From the NCBI GenBank assembly GCA_027036655.1, contig JALWEC010000279.1, positions 1-10,592 on the forward strand: DNA of 10,592 nt, written 5' to 3'. Every line of letters begins with the position of its first letter. Within the stretch, counting starts at the first letter, position 1. Source of the DNA: Melioribacteraceae bacterium. Its GTDB lineage: Bacteria > Bacteroidota > Ignavibacteria > Ignavibacteriales > Melioribacteraceae. Positions 1 to 7,178 of the stretch are shown piece after piece. The notes under the pieces are model-generated. The model had not been told where the DNA came from and did not search any database. It saw nothing but the letters and a program-made list of their open reading frames with translations. A program made the translations under genes and the position numbers.

Positions 1-2
1 GA

Positions 3-3000
3 AAACTCTCTTGGGCGATTCCCAATTCAATAAATTTCGATTCGGTTTTGGTCAGAATCGGAGATATCGATTATTCGAATGTTGACGATACTTCGGCATA
101 TTTTAAAATTTCAAACGCACAGTTGACATTAACAGCTCCGAACGGCGGAGAATATTGGCAAGCCGGGAATGATTATTCAATTAAATGGAATATAACTTCC
201 AATATAAGTTTGATAAATATTTATTACTCTGTAAACGGAGGAGCTTCGTGGACATTGCTTCAGAGCAATTATCCGGCTTCAAATCAGAGTTATGTTTATT
301 CAATTCCCGCTAATTTTGAAACCGATTCGCTTCGTATAAAAATTGAAGACGCTTCTAATACGTTTATCGCGGACAGCAGTTCACAAAATACTTATGTCCG
401 GTGGATTAATTTAATTGCTCCGGTCGGAGGAGAACATCTTCAGGCTAACCGGCATAAAACGGTCTCTTGGTTGGCAAGCGCAAATATGAACAACGTAAGA
501 GTCGATTTTTCTGCGGATGGAGTTACTTGGAACTCGCTCGGAATTGTTGCCGCTTCCACCGGAAGTTATGATTGGCTTGTAAACAACATCCCGACAGACT
601 CGGGGTACATCAGGATAAGCGACGCAAACAGTAATCTCGCAATTTCGGAAACCTCTGCGCCTTTTGCAATCAGTATGCTGAACTTAACCGCACCGATTAA
701 CGGCGGGGAATTCCAAACCGGAGATTCTATCAAAATCTCCTGGTTAAACAGCGACGACATTACTTCCGTTCAGATGGAATACACTACGGATATGACGAAT
801 TGGTATGTAATTAATTCCACGCCTGTTTCCGCAAGCGATTCATCATACACTTGGGTGATCGATAATTCCGTCTGCGGAGATTCCGTTTATGTTCGTATAA
901 TTAATTTTGCTTTCCAATCGATTGTAGATACAATTCCGAAACCGATTACGATTAAGAATTTGCAGTTAACCGAACCGGCAGCCGGAGCAAATTGGCGCGT
1001 AGGGACAACGCACCTAATTAAATGGAACTACTGCGGAATTGATTCACTCTCGCTTCAATATTCATTGAATAAAGGAATCAGCTGGGTTGATATTGCATCC
1101 GTCGCAGCGGGAGATTTGCAGTACAATTGGGTAATTCCTAATACGACCGGCGATTCGGTAAAAGTTCGTATATCCGATAAAACCAACGGCGATATTAAAT
1201 CGGAATCAGGCTACTTTACGATTTTCCAATCACTCGCGGATTTAACTTATCCTAACGGGAATGAATTTTTGCGCTCGGGCGATTCATTGACAGTACGATG
1301 GACGAGTTCACTCGTCAACTACTTTAAGATTGAGTTCAGCGCGGATAACGGCTCGAATTGGACTACAATCAGCAATGCCACGGTTGCTTCCGCCGATTCT
1401 TTCAAATGGGCGCTGCCGGATACTTTGGAATCGAATCAATGCCTCGTGAAGATTACGGACCTGGAAAATCCCGCCGTATCCGATTCGAGCAACAACGTCT
1501 TTACTGTCGCGCGGCTTAAGTTAAGTAATCCGACGGGTGGAGAATATGTTTCCGCCGGCTCAACTTTCCCGATAACTTGGGCTGCAAGTTCTTCAATCAG
1601 CGGAGTGAAATTATCTTACTCGACAGATAACGGAAAAATCTGGAGCGGAATTCAAGGGGCGACAAATGTTACTGCTTCCGCCGATACTTTTAGATGGAGC
1701 ATCCCGAATAATCTTTGTTCCGACAGTATGCTGATAAAAATCGCATCGATTAATCATCCTTCACTTTATGATGTTTCAAAACCTTTTATAACGGGTTGGG
1801 TTAAAGTAACTTCGCCTAACGGAGGAGAAGTTTACATTTCGGGTAAAAATCTGCCGGTAAGCTGGAGCGGTTGTAGTTCGGTCAAGCAAATTCTTGTTGA
1901 GGTAATTGACGCGAAAAGTAATCTTACGTTACATTCCGAGATTGATTCTTCTTCGTCGGGTAGTACAAATATTATTCTTCCGAACGGGACTGTTAGTGAT
2001 TCGATTTTGGTGAGAATTAGCGATGTTCGTTCCAATTATCAGATCATCGATTCGTCCGACGCATTTTTTACAATTACGGAACTTGCTTTTACTTCGCCGA
2101 ACAGTTCAACCAATTGGAAGTCCGGCTCCACACAGCTAATCGAATGGAATTCGGGTGATTTTCTCGGGAATCTAAATTTTGAGTATTCGCTTAACAACGG
2201 GCAGACTTGGAATACAATTCAAAACAGTGTAACGGCGTCGAGGGATTCCTTAACTTGGACGTTACCCGCAGATGTTAATTCAAACAGCTGTTTGGTTCGC
2301 GGATATAATCCTAATATCAGCACAGTAGCCGACACATCGGATAAGTTTACAATATTTACTTCGCAGCTTGCTCTTATCGCTCCAAACGGCGGTGAAAAAC
2401 TGCAAGCCGGTTCGCAGTACAATATTAAATGGAGAAGCGCTTTTATTACTAATCTGCAGATTGAGGTTTCATACGATAACGGAACTTCGTGGGATACTCT
2501 TACTACTTCCGCTATCGGAGATGATTCCCTTTGGACGTGGAACGTGCCGCCCGGTTTAAGTACGGAACAAGGTTTGATTCGCTTGCGGAATACGATTGAC
2601 AGTTCACAGTTTGTTTCGAGCGCATCGAATTTCAGCATAGGTTGGATTAATGTTACTTCGCCTTCTCTCGGCGCTCATTGGATTGCAAACAGAACCGATA
2701 CAATTGCCTGGGATGCGAGTACATCCGTTCATAAAGTTAATCTGCTTTATTCTTTAAGCGGCGATACGGCTGACTCAAGTTTAACTTTAATTGACGCTAA
2801 CGTTAACGCACAGGATTCCATTTATGTTTGGCGGCTTCCTTCGATTGAATCGCCGAATGCGAAAATAGTAATTCTCGATTCCGAATCGAATAATCTGATT
2901 AAATCTGCGAGCGGCGCAATTAAAATCAGCAAGATGCTTCTTGTCAGTCCGAACGGGAATGAGTTTATTCAAGCCGGCGCGCCTTATACTATCCGGTGGA

Positions 3001-6000
3001 ATGTTACCGCCGCTACAATCCCGTATATTAACATTGATTATTCATTCAACGGCGGAACAAATTGGAACAGACTTGCAACATCAGCTCATTCGGCAGACAG
3101 CTCTTATACTTGGAATATCGGAACGGGAGTTTCGACCGATTCGGCTTTGGTAAGAATTACGGATGCGGTCAATAATCAACTTTCGGATACAAGCGACAGC
3201 TATTTCTCAATCGGAGGTCTGGAACTTACGGTCTTTAACTCTCCGGAAAAAGTTTTGGTTGGAACTTCTAAGAAAGTAACTTGGTCGCGTACAAACAATA
3301 TCGGAAAGGTGAATCTTTATTATAAAACAAGCGACGGCGTTTGGAAACCTTTTGTGCAGAATTATCCCGCTGATTCGATGTATTACAATTGGACGATTCC
3401 GGATGATGTTTCCGACTCTTGTTTTGTTAAAATAAGCGATGTCAATAATCCGATGCTTTACGATGTTTCAAACGCTCCCTTTATTATCAGTAATTTGAAG
3501 ATATTGAATTTTAACGGAGGAAACGTTTACCAAACAGGAAAAACACACGAGATAACTTGGAGCAGTTCGTATATTAATTTTGTAAATCTCCAATATTCAA
3601 CCGATTCTCTGAACTGGACTAACATTAACCAATCTCCGGTTGTCGCCGACAGCGATAAATATGAATGGGCTATCCCGGATGATATTAATTATGCTTCTCC
3701 GAATTATCTGCTGAGGATTGTCGATGCCGATTATTCCAATATCGCAGATACTTCAAATTCCACCTTTACCGTCAGTTATATCAAGATGAAAAAACCGAAC
3801 GGCGGGGAAGGAGAACAAATCGGCACTTCTTATACGATTGAATGGGCTTCGAGCAATAGTACGATTTCTAATGTTAATCTTTATGTTGAACTTCAAAGCG
3901 GTTCCGATGTTTGGACGCCGATTGCAAACAATATTGACGCAACTTCCGGCTCGTATTACTGGCTGATTGAAACGCAGGCTACTCCGGCTGCACGTATGAA
4001 AGTTGAGGATGCAAACAATCATTCAATTTACGATATTAGCGATTCATCCTTTGTGATTTCTCATATTCAACTGACCTCGCCAAACGGCGGAAGTTTGCAG
4101 AAACTTCAAGTTGGTAACACCTATGAGATTACTTGGGAAAGTCAGTACATCAATAATATCGGAATTTCATATTCCGTTAACGGCGGAAGCACTTGGAACT
4201 TTATCGGCGCGGCTCCGGGAGATAGCGGTAAGTACCGTTGGACCGTACCTAACGTTCCGACAGACCAAGCAAGAATAAAACTTCAGGATTTTGATTATAC
4301 AAATGTTTTCGATATAAGCGATACAAACTTCTCGATAGTTTCCATAAATGTTTTAACGCCGAATAATTATGAAGCTGTCAACGCAAATTCCACTTACAAC
4401 ATTACTTGGAACAGCAACTATCTCGATAGTGTAAGAATTTTGCTCTCAACGGACGGAGGGGCAACCTATCCTATTTTGGTGGGACTTGCGCCCGGTGCTG
4501 CCGGTTCATATACTTGGACTACGCCAAATATTGCCACGGCGGACGCAAAGATAAAAATTACGGACATTTATCAGCTCGATGTTCAAGATGTTAGCGACAC
4601 TACATTCCTGATAGGGCTTTATCCTACAATAACGCCAATCGGCACTACTCAGTCCGGAGTGATTAAGCTGCTGTACAGCTTGCCTAACGCAAATGAATCG
4701 GTGGATTTAACTAAATTTTCATTCCGTACAATCGGGGGAAGCGAAAACGACGGATATGCTTATCTGCAAGGGAATTACACTAACTTGGTCGGTCCGTTAG
4801 TAGATACAATCAAATGGGATTCCAAAGGACAGCTTGATAATTTTGAAGGAAAAGTTTTATTTAACGCTACTTTCCACTCTACTTATCGGGTTGATTATCC
4901 CGTTTCGACGGATACAATTTTAATTGACAACAAAGCCCCGCAGTTTGATCAGTCTTCCTTTACAATTGAACAGAACAGTTTCCAATACGGCTGGAGCAAA
5001 GCCGTTGCAAGCTGGAAATCGGCGATAGATTCAAGCCGTCCGATAAGTTACGAATTATACGTCTCGGATAACGGAGTTTTCGACTCAATTCCGAATGCGG
5101 AATCGTACGGTAACCAGGCTCTTTTGCATAATCTCAAAACTTCGACAGCATACAATTATAAGATGAAAATTTCCGACGCTTTCGGGAATGCTACGGTATT
5201 TAATACTACAAGTAAAACTAAAGCTCTGGCAGATTTTAATAACGACGGTCAGATTAACGGAGCCGATTTAGCCGCTTATGTGTTCTCTTGGAGTTCGGCT
5301 GATTCCTCGGTCGGAGCTGATATGTATCCTTATTCCGGAACGACTCCGATTGTTACGGTTACTCCCGATGATAATCTTAATATCAATGATTTGCTTGTTT
5401 TTCAGGATATGTGGAACTATTATGCACAGAATCGCGGGTTGCCGAAATCGGTAAACTTTAACTTTGACAATGCCGATTCGAGAGAGACGATTAAATTCAA
5501 AAAAGGTGAAAATAAGTTTGATTTCAAGATTAATTTGGAGCAAAAAGATTTGTCGGCGGTTTCCGCTGAAATACATTTCAATCCTTATGTCTTTAGATTT
5601 GACTCGCTGAAATTTGCGCCGAAAAATGGAACTACAAATAATATAGTCCTCTCTTATCAAGATACCGCGCGCGGAATAGTCCGGATAGATTTCTCGAATT
5701 TAAGCGGTAAAGTCGGAAATGAGTATTCTATTATTTCAAAAATTAAAGCGAATTTGGATAGAGACAACAACAAAGATTCACTTTTGATTGTTTACAAAGG
5801 TTACGATAAGCATTTTAATCAATCTGTCGCGGGAGCTAAAGTTTACACTTTGCAGGAGGTACCGAACCGGTTTATGCTTTATCAAAATTATCCTAATCCG
5901 TTTAATCCGACTACGACGATTGAGTTTGACGTCGCTTCCAAAAGCAGAGTTTCGCTCAAAATTTATAATATTCTCGGACAGGAAGTCGCTACCTTAATAA

Positions 6001-6137
6001 ATAAAGTTTTAGAACCCGGCTCATATAAAACAAAGTTTAACGCTGTGGGAACGCAAACTTTGGCAAGCGGAGTTTATTTCTATAGAATATCAGCCGGGAA
6101 ATATGTTTCAACAAAGAAAATGCTTCTTCTAAAATAG
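3..6137 (+). CDS. Giant multi-module secreted surface protein with T9SS sorting domain (5' partial)
   Basis: The reading frame is open from the left edge. Bases 3-47 translate as KLSWAIPNSINFDSV, which matches the end of a module, so the TTG at 48 is internal and the true start lies upstream. Visible residues equal nucleotide position divided by 3. The order is: the tail of one module (1-38); 16 Ig-like modules (39-1538) with consensus L-x3-PNGGE-x4-G-x4-I-x-W ... YS-x-D/N-x-G-x2-W ... W-x-I-P ... DS-x2-V-R-I-x-D; a beta-rich region (1539-1644); an FN3-like domain (1645-1740); a dockerin-like segment (1744-1813); a cohesin-like beta domain (about 1829-1949); and a T9SS type A sorting domain (1953-2044). 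The modules resemble the Kre9/KNH-like Ig-fold family found in bacterial surface proteins, from memory and not searched. No catalytic domain is visible. I infer an exported adhesin, scaffold or matrix protein, cleaved and attached at the surface by T9SS. The stop TAG (6135-6137) lies 10 bases before the next gene, suggesting co-transcription. Confidence 0.93.
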   Translation, partial: KLSWAIPNSINFDSVLVRIGDIDYSNVDDTSAYFKISNAQLTLTAPNGGEYWQAGNDYSIKWNITSNISLINIYYSVNGGASWTLLQSNYPASNQSYVYSIPANFETDSLRIKIEDASNTFIADSSSQNTYVRWINLIAPVGGEHLQANRHKTVSWLASANMNNVRVDFSADGVTWNSLGIVAASTGSYDWLVNNIPTDSGYIRISDANSNLAISETSAPFAISMLNLTAPINGGEFQTGDSIKISWLNSDDITSVQMEYTTDMTNWYVINSTPVSASDSSYTWVIDNSVCGDSVYVRIINFAFQSIVDTIPKPITIKNLQLTEPAAGANWRVGTTHLIKWNYCGIDSLSLQYSLNKGISWVDIASVAAGDLQYNWVIPNTTGDSVKVRISDKTNGDIKSESGYFTIFQSLADLTYPNGNEFLRSGDSLTVRWTSSLVNYFKIEFSADNGSNWTTISNATVASADSFKWALPDTLESNQCLVKITDLENPAVSDSSNNVFTVARLKLSNPTGGEYVSAGSTFPITWAASSSISGVKLSYSTDNGKIWSGIQGATNVTASADTFRWSIPNNLCSDSMLIKIASINHPSLYDVSKPFITGWVKVTSPNGGEVYISGKNLPVSWSGCSSVKQILVEVIDAKSNLTLHSEIDSSSSGSTNIILPNGTVSDSILVRISDVRSNYQIIDSSDAFFTITELAFTSPNSSTNWKSGSTQLIEWNSGDFLGNLNFEYSLNNGQTWNTIQNSVTASRDSLTWTLPADVNSNSCLVRGYNPNISTVADTSDKFTIFTSQLALIAPNGGEKLQAGSQYNIKWRSAFITNLQIEVSYDNGTSWDTLTTSAIGDDSLWTWNVPPGLSTEQGLIRLRNTIDSSQFVSSASNFSIGWINVTSPSLGAHWIANRTDTIAWDASTSVHKVNLLYSLSGDTADSSLTLIDANVNAQDSIYVWRLPSIESPNAKIVILDSESNNLIKSASGAIKISKMLLVSPNGNEFIQAGAPYTIRWNVTAATIPYINIDYSFNGGTNWNRLATSAHSADSSYTWNIGTGVSTDSALVRITDAVNNQLSDTSDSYFSIGGLELTVFNSPEKVLVGTSKKVTWSRTNNIGKVNLYYKTSDGVWKPFVQNYPADSMYYNWTIPDDVSDSCFVKISDVNNPMLYDVSNAPFIISNLKILNFNGGNVYQTGKTHEITWSSSYINFVNLQYSTDSLNWTNINQSPVVADSDKYEWAIPDDINYASPNYLLRIVDADYSNIADTSNSTFTVSYIKMKKPNGGEGEQIGTSYTIEWASSNSTISNVNLYVELQSGSDVWTPIANNIDATSGSYYWLIETQATPAARMKVEDANNHSIYDISDSSFVISHIQLTSPNGGSLQKLQVGNTYEITWESQYINNIGISYSVNGGSTWNFIGAAPGDSGKYRWTVPNVPTDQARIKLQDFDYTNVFDISDTNFSIVSINVLTPNNYEAVNANSTYNITWNSNYLDSVRILLSTDGGATYPILVGLAPGAAGSYTWTTPNIATADAKIKITDIYQLDVQDVSDTTFLIGLYPTITPIGTTQSGVIKLLYSLPNANESVDLTKFSFRTIGGSENDGYAYLQGNYTNLVGPLVDTIKWDSKGQLDNFEGKVLFNATFHSTYRVDYPVSTDTILIDNKAPQFDQSSFTIEQNSFQYGWSKAVASWKSAIDSSRPISYELYVSDNGVFDSIPNAESYGNQALLHNLKTSTAYNYKMKISDAFGNATVFNTTSKTKALADFNNDGQINGADLAAYVFSWSSADSSVGADMYPYSGTTPIVTVTPDDNLNINDLLVFQDMWNYYAQNRGLPKSVNFNFDNADSRETIKFKKGENKFDFKINLEQKDLSAVSAEIHFNPYVFRFDSLKFAPKNGTTNNIVLSYQDTARGIVRIDFSNLSGKVGNEYSIISKIKANLDRDNNKDSLLIVYKGYDKHFNQSVAGAKVYTLQEVPNRFMLYQNYPNPFNPTTTIEFDVASKSRVSLKIYNILGQEVATLINKVLEPGSYKTKFNAVGTQTLASGVYFYRISAGKYVSTKKMLLLK
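117..4616 (+). repeat. Tandem array of 16 Ig-like protein modules (273-288 nt each)
   Basis: Module starts, read from the N-terminal L-x3-PNGGE-like strand, are at about 117, 402, 675, 951, 1230, 1512, 1797, 2079, 2364, 2643, 2931, 3216, 3492, 3777, 4062 and 4341. The period is 91-96 codons without gaps. The invariant core is the Trp about 22-24 residues in (IKW, VSW, ITW), the YS-x-N/D-x-G-x2-W hairpin, and the closing V/I-R/K-I-x-D strand followed by D-x-S-x3-F-x-I. The PNGGE signature is degraded in modules 4, 8, 10, 12 and 16. Modules 2, 10 and 16 carry Asn where the others have Gly (QAN, IAN, NAN instead of QAG). At DNA level the copies are strongly diverged, so this is an old expansion held together by protein-level selection, not a recent slippage array. 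Confidence 0.92.
4617..5222 (+). other. Two non-repeat beta-sandwich regions, the second FN3-like
   Basis: After module 16 the repeat signature stops. Residues 1539-1644 contain LLYSLPNANES followed by an F-x-F-R-T strand and an IKW-x-S-K-G-Q-L turn. This layout is often seen in bacterial surface proteins before FN3 domains. Residues 1645-1740 start with KAPQFDQSSF and include SYELYVSDN and LHNLKTSTAYNYKMKISD, a typical FN3 F-strand pattern (L-x-T-x-Y-x-Y-K-M-x-x-x-D). The domain limits are approximate, and the first region has no firm family assignment. Confidence 0.55.
5232..5441 (+). other. Dockerin-like segment with one canonical and one degenerate calcium loop
   Basis: The first loop, DFNNDGQINGADL (5232-5270), fits the dockerin/EF-hand calcium pattern D-x-N-x-D-G-x-I-N-x-x-D-L exactly. 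The second, PDDNLNINDLLVFQDMW (5364-5414), keeps N-x-x-D-L and the hydrophobic helix but lacks the central D-G. Dockerins bind cohesins. In T9SS-exported proteins of this group such segments commonly stand between the functional part and the sorting domain, where they may instead serve as calcium-stabilised linkers. The next gene carries a cohesin-type domain. Confidence 0.75.
5487..5849 (+). other. Cohesin-like beta domain preceding the sorting domain
   Basis: The segment begins with TIKFKKGENKFDFKINLEQ and continues with LSAVSAEIHFNPYVFRFDSL and a GIVRIDFSNLSGKVG stretch. This matches the general cohesin layout: a strand, a glycine turn, a long strand, then an 'average-property x-F-D/N-P-x-V-L/F' strand and a second sheet. 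The similarity is by pattern only, and an unrelated immunoglobulin-like fold is possible. If it is a true cohesin, this one protein would carry both halves of a cohesin-dockerin interaction. Confidence 0.5.
5859..6134 (+). other. T9SS type A C-terminal sorting domain
   Basis: The last 92 residues begin VPNRFMLYQNYPNPFNPTTT and continue with VSLKIYNILGQEVATL, the turn GSY, ASGVYFYRI and KKMLLLK at the extreme C-terminus. This is the classical type A sorting signal: YPNPF, then V-x-L-x-I-Y-N-x-x-G-x-x-V, then G-x-Y-x-Y-R-I, with a basic end. In the family it directs export across the outer membrane by PorU/PorV-type machinery, is then removed, and the protein is attached to the surface or released. 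Full length and intact end show the gene is not 3' truncated. Confidence 0.95.
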
Positions 6138-6147
6138 GTTATCGGCA

Positions 6148-7014
6148 ATGAAAGATTTTAAACTAAAATATTATTCCATTAAGATTTTGATTTTTGCTCT
6201 TCTTTTGCTTGGAGCGGAAAGTTGTAATGGGCCTGCCGTTGTCGATAATCCGCCGCCGTTTTTGCAGATTACCGAAGGTCCCGCCGAGGATGCGGTAATT
6301 GCAGTAAATTATGCTACATTCGGCTGGTCGGGAAGCGACAACGGTTTTGAGTATCGTTACCGTATGCTTGCGCTTGACGAGGACAATTTCCCGACTGTTT
6401 ACCGCGATTGGTCGGAGTGGGGAACCGTTACGGAAATTACTTTCAGCAATTTGGATGAAAGCAAATACCGTTTTGAAGTAAGCGGAAGATTAAAGGATCA
6501 TACAGACCAAGAACTTACCGTTTCCCGCGTTTTTACGGTTGATGCATTCCGCGGTCCCGCTTTAATGTTCTTTAAGACGGAAACCGAAATGACTGTAGGA
6601 CAATCGGATTCCATCAGCGTTTGGGTGGAAGGCGTTGATAGTCTGGTAGCGCTGCACGCCGTTATTGCCTTTGACACAACATATCTTTCCCTGCAGGGAA
6701 TCTCGAAGGGAAGTTTTGTGGAAAGAAGCGGTTTTGAACAAATTACCGTTCCCGATTTTTCCGATGCCGGAATTTTATCGCAAGTTAACTCAACCGGTAA
6801 AATAGATATTAACAGCGCCGTGCTTGCAACGCTTTACACATTGCCAAGAAGAAGTTTGACCGGCTCGGGAAGTTTTATTACGATGAAGTTTAAGGCAAAA
6901 GCAGTAGGCTCTACAAGACTTTCCTACACAATGGTGGAGTTCCATACCGAAGACGGAAGAGTTTTCAGCGGCAATCCTCCGAAGGACGGAACCGTAAGAA
7001 TTTCCGCGAAATAA
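6148..7014 (+). CDS. Probable lipoprotein with FN3-like and cohesin-type domains
   Basis: This is a 288-residue protein. It has a basic N-terminus, a hydrophobic segment (residues 13-22, ILIFALLLLG) and Cys26 in the context GAESC, a weak lipobox because Ala stands at -3 where Leu is usual. Proline-rich residues 34-37 follow. Residues 38-132 look like the FN3-type domain of Bacteroidota surface proteins (F-x-W-S-G-S-D ... YRYR ... W-x-x-W ... F-x-N-L ... Y-x-F-x-V). Residues 137-287 fit a cohesin-type domain: V-G-x-S-D-S-I-S-V-W-V-E-G-V, then AVIAFDTTYLSLQGISKGSF, then GSGSFITMKFKAKAVGSTRL. The start is 10 bases after the upstream stop with no strong Shine-Dalgarno. It is likely co-transcribed with the giant gene, whose dockerin-like segment could be its partner. 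Plausible roles are a membrane-anchored docking protein or a structural lipoprotein. No enzyme motif is seen. Confidence 0.85.
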   Translation: MKDFKLKYYSIKILIFALLLLGAESCNGPAVVDNPPPFLQITEGPAEDAVIAVNYATFGWSGSDNGFEYRYRMLALDEDNFPTVYRDWSEWGTVTEITFSNLDESKYRFEVSGRLKDHTDQELTVSRVFTVDAFRGPALMFFKTETEMTVGQSDSISVWVEGVDSLVALHAVIAFDTTYLSLQGISKGSFVERSGFEQITVPDFSDAGILSQVNSTGKIDINSAVLATLYTLPRRSLTGSGSFITMKFKAKAVGSTRLSYTMVEFHTEDGRVFSGNPPKDGTVRISAK

Positions 7015-7097
7015 TTAGGTCGGTTTTACCTGCTCGGCGCTTCATTTCAGTTTGTTTGCAAAATAGAATTCGGTTCCGGTTTTCCAAGTAAATACTA

Positions 7098-7129
7098 TTT
7101 GCTACTATCCTGAAAAATTCTTACTTTTG
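7098..7129 (+). promoter_or_regulatory. Bacteroidota-type promoter for rimP-nusA-infB
   Basis: TTTG (7098-7101) is followed after 20 bases by TACTTTTG (7122-7129). This fits the Bacteroidota housekeeping consensus TTTG-N(17-23)-TAnnTTTG perfectly. Transcription would begin about 5-8 bases downstream, near 7134-7137, just before the hairpin at 7141. It is the only good promoter I see in the 164-base gap. Predicted, not shown. Confidence 0.6.
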
Positions 7130-7140
7130 TACTTCTTATT

Positions 7141-7162
7141 CGCCCCAAAAGGGGCGTTTTTT
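7141..7162 (+). terminator. Intrinsic terminator-like hairpin (possible leader attenuator)
   Basis: A perfect 6-bp all-GC stem, CGCCCC (7141-7146) and GGGGCG (7151-7156), encloses the loop AAAA and is followed by TTTTTT (7157-7162). This is a textbook rho-independent terminator on the + strand. The reverse strand lacks a T-run, so it is unidirectional. It lies 127 bases past the lipoprotein stop and 17 bases before the rimP start, directly after the predicted start site. It may end the surface-protein transcript, act on the rimP leader, or both. Confidence 0.8.
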
Positions 7163-7178
7163 GTTGGGATAAATTGAA

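Larger units (their letters stand above)
7015..7178 (+). other. Intergenic region between surface genes and the rimP operon
   Basis: These 164 bases separate the two transcription units. Apart from the promoter (7098-7129) and hairpin (7141-7162) I see only a weak inverted repeat, AGGT-7-ACCT, at 7017-7031. There is no tRNA; in E. coli the corresponding position upstream of rimP carries metY, which is absent here. Confidence 0.7.

Noticed and set aside
48..50. TTG as start codon of the giant protein
   Set aside because: The frame is open to the left edge, and bases 3-47 encode a normal module end (W-A-I-P ... D-S-V, continuing into L-V-R-I). The TTG is the Leu of the last strand.
2219..2638. 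Minus-strand open frame of 139 codons inside the module array
   Set aside because: It is the antisense shadow of a long coding frame with clear protein-level repeats. It has no recognisable domain and no promoter or ribosome-binding site of its own.
5232..7014. A full cellulosome-type cluster
   Set aside because: Only dockerin-like and cohesin-like domains are present. No glycoside hydrolase, carbohydrate-binding module or S-layer anchor is visible in the window.
7017..7031. Inverted repeat AGGT-N7-ACCT after the lipoprotein stop as a terminator
   Set aside because: The stem is only 4 bp, with no T-run after it. The hairpin at 7141-7162 is far stronger.
7093..7101. TACTATTTG as an alternative -7 promoter element
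   Set aside because: It has one base too many between TA and TTTG and no well-placed upstream TTTG. Its TTTG fits better as the -33 element of the promoter ending at 7129.
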